64,000 nt of DNA from Streptosporangium oxazolinicum (GTDB lineage Bacteria; Actinomycetota; Actinomycetes; Streptosporangiales; Streptosporangiaceae), in contig NZ_BAABAQ010000009.1 of NCBI RefSeq assembly GCF_039537505.1, positions 248,001 to 312,000 of the forward strand. The letters run 5' to 3'. Below are positions 61,901 to 64,000 of the stretch, piece after piece; the stretch's first letter is position 1; every line of letters starts with the position of its first letter. Position numbers and translations under genes: made by a program. The notes below the pieces were generated by a model, which did no database searches, had not been told where the DNA came from, and worked only from the letters and a program-made list of their open reading frames with translations.

Positions 61901-64000
61901 ACCGCGCTGGCCGCCGAGCCCGGGGTCGGGCAGGCCGCCGTCGTCGCCGTCGGCACCGAGGTGCCCGGGGTGAGGCGCCTCATCGGCTACGTGGTGCCCG
62001 ACGGCGCCGCCCGGCCCGACGCCGAGCGCGAGCACCTGGCCGAGTGGCGGCAGGTCTACGACGCCGAGTACACCGAGATCGGCACGGCCGTCCACACCGA
62101 GGACTTCGCGGGCTGGGACAGCAGCTACGACGGGACGCCCATCCCGCTGGAGCACATGCGCGAGTGGCGCGACACGACCGTGGCCCGTATCGAGGACCTC
62201 AAGCCCCGGCGGGTGCTGGAGATCGGTGTCGGCACCGGCCTGCTGCTGTCGCGGCTCGCCCCCGGACGCGAGGAGTACCGGGGCACCGACTTCGCGGCCC
62301 CCGTCATCGCCAAGCTCGAAGCCGACCTCGGCCCCGGCTCGCCGGTGCGCCTGAGCTGCCAGGCCGCGCACGACACCACCGGCCTGCCCGAGGGCCACTT
62401 CGACACGATCGTCGTCAACTCCGTGGTCCAGTACTTCCCGAGCGCCGGATACCTCGCCGACGTGATCACCGCCGCGATGGACCTGCTCGCCCCCGGCGGC
62501 GCGCTGTTCGTCGGCGACGTGCGCGACCTGCGGTCGGTGCGCTGCCTGCACGCGGCGATCCAGCTCGGCAGGGGCGGGGACGGCGGTGGTGACGGCACCG
62601 GTACGGCGGCGGTCGACCGGGCCGTGCGGATGGAGAAGGAACTCCTCCTCGACCCCGAGTTCTTCGCCTCCCTCGGCGTGGCCGCGCGGGTGGAGGTCCG
62701 TACCAAGCGGGGCGTCCACCACAACGAGCTCAGCAGGCACCGCTACGACGTGACCCTCTGGAAGGCACCCGCCGTACAGCCCGCCGGGACCACGGTCGTG
62801 GACTGGGCCGGGCTGGAGGACCTGGCGGCCCGGCTGTCCGGGAACGCCGGGCCGCTGCGGGTGCGCGCCATCCCCGACCCCAGGCTGTCGGCCGAGCTCG
62901 CCGCGCTGCGCGCGCTGGAGGGCGGCGCCTCCCACCGGGAGGCGCGCGAGGCGCTGCGGGCACCGGCTCAGGGGGTCGAGCCCGAGCTGCTCTACGCGCT
63001 CGACCCCGGCGTGGTGACCACCCCCTCGGACGAGATCGGCCACTACGACGCCGTCTTCGGCGGAGGGGCCGCCTTCCTCCCGGCGGACCCGGACCGCAGG
63101 CCCGCGTCGTACGCGAACAACCCGGCCGCGGCCCGCGACCACGGGGCGCTCGCCGCGCGGGTGCGCGAGGGGCTGAAGAAGCGGCTGCCCGGCTACATGG
63201 TGCCGAGCGCGATCGTCACGCTGGACGCGCTGCCGCTCACCGTCAACGGCAAGCTGGACCGGCGGGCACTGCCCGCCCCCGACCGGCAGGGCCCGCGCGG
63301 GTCGGGGCGCGCGGCCAGGACCGCCGTGGAACACCTGCTGTGCACCCTGTTCGGCGAGGTGCTCGACGTCTCGGGCGTCGGCGTCGACGACAACTTCTTC
63401 GACCTGGGCGGGCACTCGCTGCTCGCGACCCGGCTGGTCGGCAGGGTCCGCGCGGTGCTGCGCACCGAGCTCGCGATCCGCGACCTGTTCGAGGCGCCGA
63501 ACGTCGCGGAGCTGGCCACCCGGCTGCACGACCGCGCCGGTGTCGCGCTCAGGCCACCGCTGGTGGCCGGGGAACGGCCCGAGCGCGTCCCGCTGTCGTA
63601 CGCGCAGCGCAGGCTCTGGTTGCTCGACCAGATCCTGCGCGAGGACGACGGCCCCCGCGAGGCGTACCACCTGCCGCTCGCCGTGCACCTGAGCGGCGCG
63701 CTGGACGTGGACGCGCTGCGGGCCGCGATCGGCGACGTGACGGCCAGGCACGAGAGCCTGCGTACCGTCTTCGCCGAGCACGAGGGCGTGCCCTACCAGC
63801 GGATCCTGTCGCCCGAGGAGGCGCGCCCGGTCCTGGAGGTCACCACCCGCTCGCCCGAGGAGGTGATCGCGCGGCCGTTCGACCTCGCCACCCAGATCCC
63901 GCTGCGGGTCGCGCTCATCCCGGAGGGGGAGGACGAGCACCTGCTGCTCGCCGTGTTCCACCACATCGCGTTCGACGAGTGGTCCTTCGGGCCGTTCGCC
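52976..64000 (+). CDS. Giant siderophore NRPS, C-A-PCP-C-A-PCP-C-A(nMT)-PCP-C..., truncated by window end
   Basis: One open frame of 3675 codons, no stop, running off the window. C1 (~41-470, HHIAWDG) accepts the aryl-heterocycle. A1 (~490-955): pocket D-I-L-Q-L-G-V-I-W, glycine code; PCP1. C2 (~1057-1475, HHAAADE); A2 (~1500-1960): I-D-T-T-V-S-L-G-D, non-Asp first and Asp second, as in beta-alanine domains; PCP2. After a repeat linker, C3 (~2105-2540) reads ELILLDGWS where HHxxxDG is expected. A3 (~2548-3430): D-M-E-N-L-G-L-I-N, the N5-hydroxyornithine code, with an N-methyltransferase inserted (~3010-3270, VLEIGVGTGLLL); PCP3; C4 begins at ~3535 (HHIAFDE). Pockets were aligned by eye. GTG 52976 has AAGGAAGAG upstream. 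Confidence 0.95.
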   Translation, partial: MREQQQDVARRRELMRRMMAEAGLGLDKDRITPRRSGGPAPLSYAQQSMWLHHRTFPASPAYNVCLLVRMSGALDTEALREALRALLRRHAVLRTLYDENDDGTPFQHVVADDSLDLPVRDHAEDDAEAYAERLAALPFDLRADRPIRLELLRLGTEEYALVLVVHHIAWDGMTWGSLSRDLSALYRAAVSGEPHGLPTLTVHYPDFAAWEQDRPHPAEEMDYWRRRLDPPPAPLDLPADRPRGATASERGGRRARRFDDAVTAGMRELAARENLTPYMVMLAAHAVLLHRYTGATDIAIGSAVMNREHTEIERLAGNFGNTLVLRTDLSGAPTFREVLRRVRDTCTEGFANRTLPYDRIVQELRPARRRGGSPFFDTMLLFLAQEIGELDLPGVTTGWTHIHNGTTHFDLSLEAFVRSQGMTVEATFRRELFDDERVDALLAHLETLLGDAVSRPDLRIADLELLGAAESALLAGWNDTATPVPDTTVTSLFEEQVARTPGAVAVEGAGGATLTYAELDLRASALARLLRERGAGPGRVVALALPRTPDLVVALLAVLKSGAAYLPLDLDHPADRLAYMIRDAAPLCAIATPETAALLPPGTETLTPGDASPGTKEPSHPVRGGDLAYVIYTSGSTGRPKGVAIPHSALTAFLATMGERLALDAADRLVAVTTIAFDIAALELYVPLISGATVVLAGRETVRDPAALGALLAGATVVQGTPSLLGSLDPAALRGLRVLVGGEALPSALAATLHAVAASAVNVYGPTEATIWATSAELPSSGIGTPFPNTRAYVLDAALRPAPVGVPGELYLAGTQLARGYAGRPGLTAERFVADPLGPPGERMYRTGDLARWGRDGTLEYLGRTDDQVKIRGFRIEPAEVQAVLAACPGVAQAAVVVREDTPGEKRLVAYVVPDGDLDDADLRAAAAEALPEYMLPAATVRLEALPRTVNGKLDRAALPAPEVRVSSRGPRDDREATLCAVFAENLGLDAVGIDDDFFALGGHSLLATRLAGRVRAALDAELTIADVFEAPTVATLAPRLVRGARPRVRDVTRPGIVPASPAQRGFWFEERLRGPSAADALPLGLRLYGPVDVDALCAAFADVVARHEALRTLLEEGPDGLPVQRVLDTGEAAFDVVDARGWSEERLRAAETRAASHVFDLGTDLPIRATLLRVSAEESVLVVLQHHAAADEWSFTPLLADLSRAYTARASGTAPDWAPLPVQYADYAVWRSESPAPTGQLDFWERTLRGLPEESAPPPDRPRPAEASHRGGLAPFRLPLAGARRLALETGTSVFMVLHAAVAALLHRAGAGDDVALGSPIAGRADEDLADLVGVFVNLVVLRTDLTGDPTFTELLERVRRTDLAAFSNADVPFEQVVERLAPERSLARSPLFQVMIVHQRLEDVRLRLPGVRAEPFLPETGGVKFDLDIYFAEGEELIEGFVAYATDFFDAETVTGMLTELGELLDQATEDPARRLSSLGTPPARPDTAREFAPLTVAQRFEAQVARTPHATAVVSGGVPGDGGGLTLSYAELDERAEALADRLAAVGVGPEEVVAIALPRSAEFVVALLAVLKTGAAYLPIDTTYPRSRIDLMLDTVRPLLVLGADEPLADAPPRAGVTVHPGHPAYVIFTSGSTGTPKAVVGTQRALANRLAWGADLAPTGVRVAKSSPAFIDGSTELLGGLVAGDTVVVADDDTATDALALAELIHRHGVNLVTVVPSLLAALMETGEQAGEAGEPGGLGSVTTWVSSGEALPAALAERVPARLVNLYGCSEAAGDSLIAEGAGGLVPIANTVAYVLDAGLREVPVGELYLAGDGLARGYLGDPARTAERFVASPFGPPGSRLYRTGDRVRRRRDGTLEFLGRADDQIKIRGFRIEPGEVEAVLAAQPGVRQAAVAARSGPRLVGYVVGDPGLDFDVLRVRLGEILPDHLVPSVLVGLDRLPRTPNGKLDRRALPEPAVREGRAPRAGAETALAGLVAEILGRDGVNADDDFFRTGGDSISAALLVGRARRAGLPFTVRDVFRLRTVEALARVAAISDGAPARGGVPAQSGTPARGDTPARGDVPAGDVTVPSGTDATAPSDDAPVLSGEVVAGGPVGERAELPLSPLQEGLLFHLMLAGEDRDIYVQQAVVTLSGPVEADRLAGAAREVLLKFPNLRAGFRTDGGRTAQFVPEHFEVDWTYAETGDPEALEAFVEAQRARPFVPDEPPLIRFALARVGEDDFRLVLTSELILLDGWSGGLLVTSLLEFYTDARTERARPAVPFHAYLDWVNGQDRQATIKTWGRSLEGLDEPTLLRPELAGRPADLATAGEIHRALPGDLAARLGALARESGLTLGTLYESAWGLLLAGLTGRDDVVFGVSVSGRHPDVDGVESVVGLLFNTVPVRVRASAADPLRTVLERVQTFQSELFDHSYVALADVQRVTGLGTLFDTLFVFQNFPGMPTGRGFGPGGDVRVTGRQVRDATHYPVTMVVEPGAGLRVMYRGDAFTEAEAGRLTDRYVRVLETLATAPETPCHRLDLLLPDEHDRLRRDWAEAERFVPGLTIAELLAEQAARTPDELALVSQPDTRLTYAELDAAVNRLARLLKAHGAGPERVVALALPRSAEMVVALFAVLKTGAAYLPLELDYPADRLDFMLADAAPVCLVSHRDIAAGLAMPGSSIPLDDPAVRETLAGLPGTELTAEELPGFGRDVPGRLEHPAYVIYTSGSTGRPKGVVTPYRGLTNMQFNHRANIFDPVVASAGRRLRIAHTVSFSFDMSWEELLWLIEGHEVHVCDEELRRDAEALTEYLRRHRIDVVNVTPTYAQQLLEEGLLDGEHRPPLVLLGGEAVPAAVWDRLAAAEGVLGYNLYGPTEYTINTLGGGTEDSATPTVGKPIWNTRGYVLDGWLRPVPPGAPGELYIAGAGLARGYLDRPGLTAERFVADPFGGGRMYRTGDLVRVRQDGNIDFLGRTDEQVKIRGYRVELEEVETALAAEPGVGQAAVVAVGTEVPGVRRLIGYVVPDGAARPDAEREHLAEWRQVYDAEYTEIGTAVHTEDFAGWDSSYDGTPIPLEHMREWRDTTVARIEDLKPRRVLEIGVGTGLLLSRLAPGREEYRGTDFAAPVIAKLEADLGPGSPVRLSCQAAHDTTGLPEGHFDTIVVNSVVQYFPSAGYLADVITAAMDLLAPGGALFVGDVRDLRSVRCLHAAIQLGRGGDGGGDGTGTAAVDRAVRMEKELLLDPEFFASLGVAARVEVRTKRGVHHNELSRHRYDVTLWKAPAVQPAGTTVVDWAGLEDLAARLSGNAGPLRVRAIPDPRLSAELAALRALEGGASHREAREALRAPAQGVEPELLYALDPGVVTTPSDEIGHYDAVFGGGAAFLPADPDRRPASYANNPAAARDHGALAARVREGLKKRLPGYMVPSAIVTLDALPLTVNGKLDRRALPAPDRQGPRGSGRAARTAVEHLLCTLFGEVLDVSGVGVDDNFFDLGGHSLLATRLVGRVRAVLRTELAIRDLFEAPNVAELATRLHDRAGVALRPPLVAGERPERVPLSYAQRRLWLLDQILREDDGPREAYHLPLAVHLSGALDVDALRAAIGDVTARHESLRTVFAEHEGVPYQRILSPEEARPVLEVTTRSPEEVIARPFDLATQIPLRVALIPEGEDEHLLLAVFHHIAFDEWSFGPFA
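59108..59187 (+). repeat. 18-bp in-frame repeats in the NRPS linker
   Basis: Five imperfect hexapeptide units (APARGG, VPAQSG, TPARGD, TPARGD, VPAGDV) between PCP2 and the aberrant C3 domain. The DNA unit is close to CCCGCGCGAGGTGACACG. Confidence 0.8.

Noticed and set aside
57989..63964. A 1991-aa minus-strand open frame opposite the NRPS
   Set aside because: Antisense shadow of a clear NRPS frame with many family motifs.

Overview
The window is very GC-rich DNA with densely packed genes, GTG and TTG starts, 4-bp stop/start overlaps and iron boxes of the IdeR/DmdR type. This points to a filamentous actinomycete. A Streptosporangium/Nonomuraea/Actinomadura-like genus is my inference from the siderophore type, not something the sequence proves. 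I saw no tRNA, rRNA, insertion sequence, CRISPR array or prophage.

Layout. 0.2-6.2 kb holds small stress and regulatory units: a putative zincin metalloprotease, a His-rich CDF zinc exporter divergent from its CzrA-like ArsR sensor, an HTH regulator with a 6 x 11-residue C-terminal repeat plus an SRPBCC protein, and a qorB/HxlR divergent pair. 6.3-20.0 kb is a five-gene operon (DUF4132 protein, 1679-aa giant protein, MoxR AAA+ ATPase, DUF5682-VWA fusion, SWIM zinc-finger protein) that matches the parts list of the uncharacterised Escherichia coli yehI-L-M-P-Q locus. 20.0-23.9 kb has an F420-type nitroreductase, an FAD monooxygenase and an XRE-TPR regulator. 24.6-38.3 kb is a tightly coupled six-gene operon of unknown function: a 1135-aa protein, a 54-aa phage-like protein, a LamG/tail-fibre-like protein, a ComEC-like metallo-beta-lactamase, a DUF6603 giant and a 607-aa protein. 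It is the best candidate here for an undescribed system. 38.5-42.4 kb has a DoxX protein, a DevS/DevR-like kinase and regulator facing each other, and a DUF1348 protein.

42.8-64.0 kb is an iron-regulated siderophore cluster that continues past the window. It contains two FecCD permeases, an ArCP-Cy-A-PCP synthetase, aspartate decarboxylase panD, a salicylate-AMP ligase, a salicylate synthase and a giant NRPS. Five iron boxes precede its five transcription units. Reading the A-domain pockets by eye gives salicylate, an oxazoline/thiazoline residue, glycine, beta-alanine, then N-methyl-N5-hydroxyornithine, a chain like the madurastatins. PanD would supply the beta-alanine. The third NRPS condensation domain has lost its HH motif.

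A recurring oddity is degenerate minisatellites with periods of 15, 18 or 33 bp, found both between genes and inside them.
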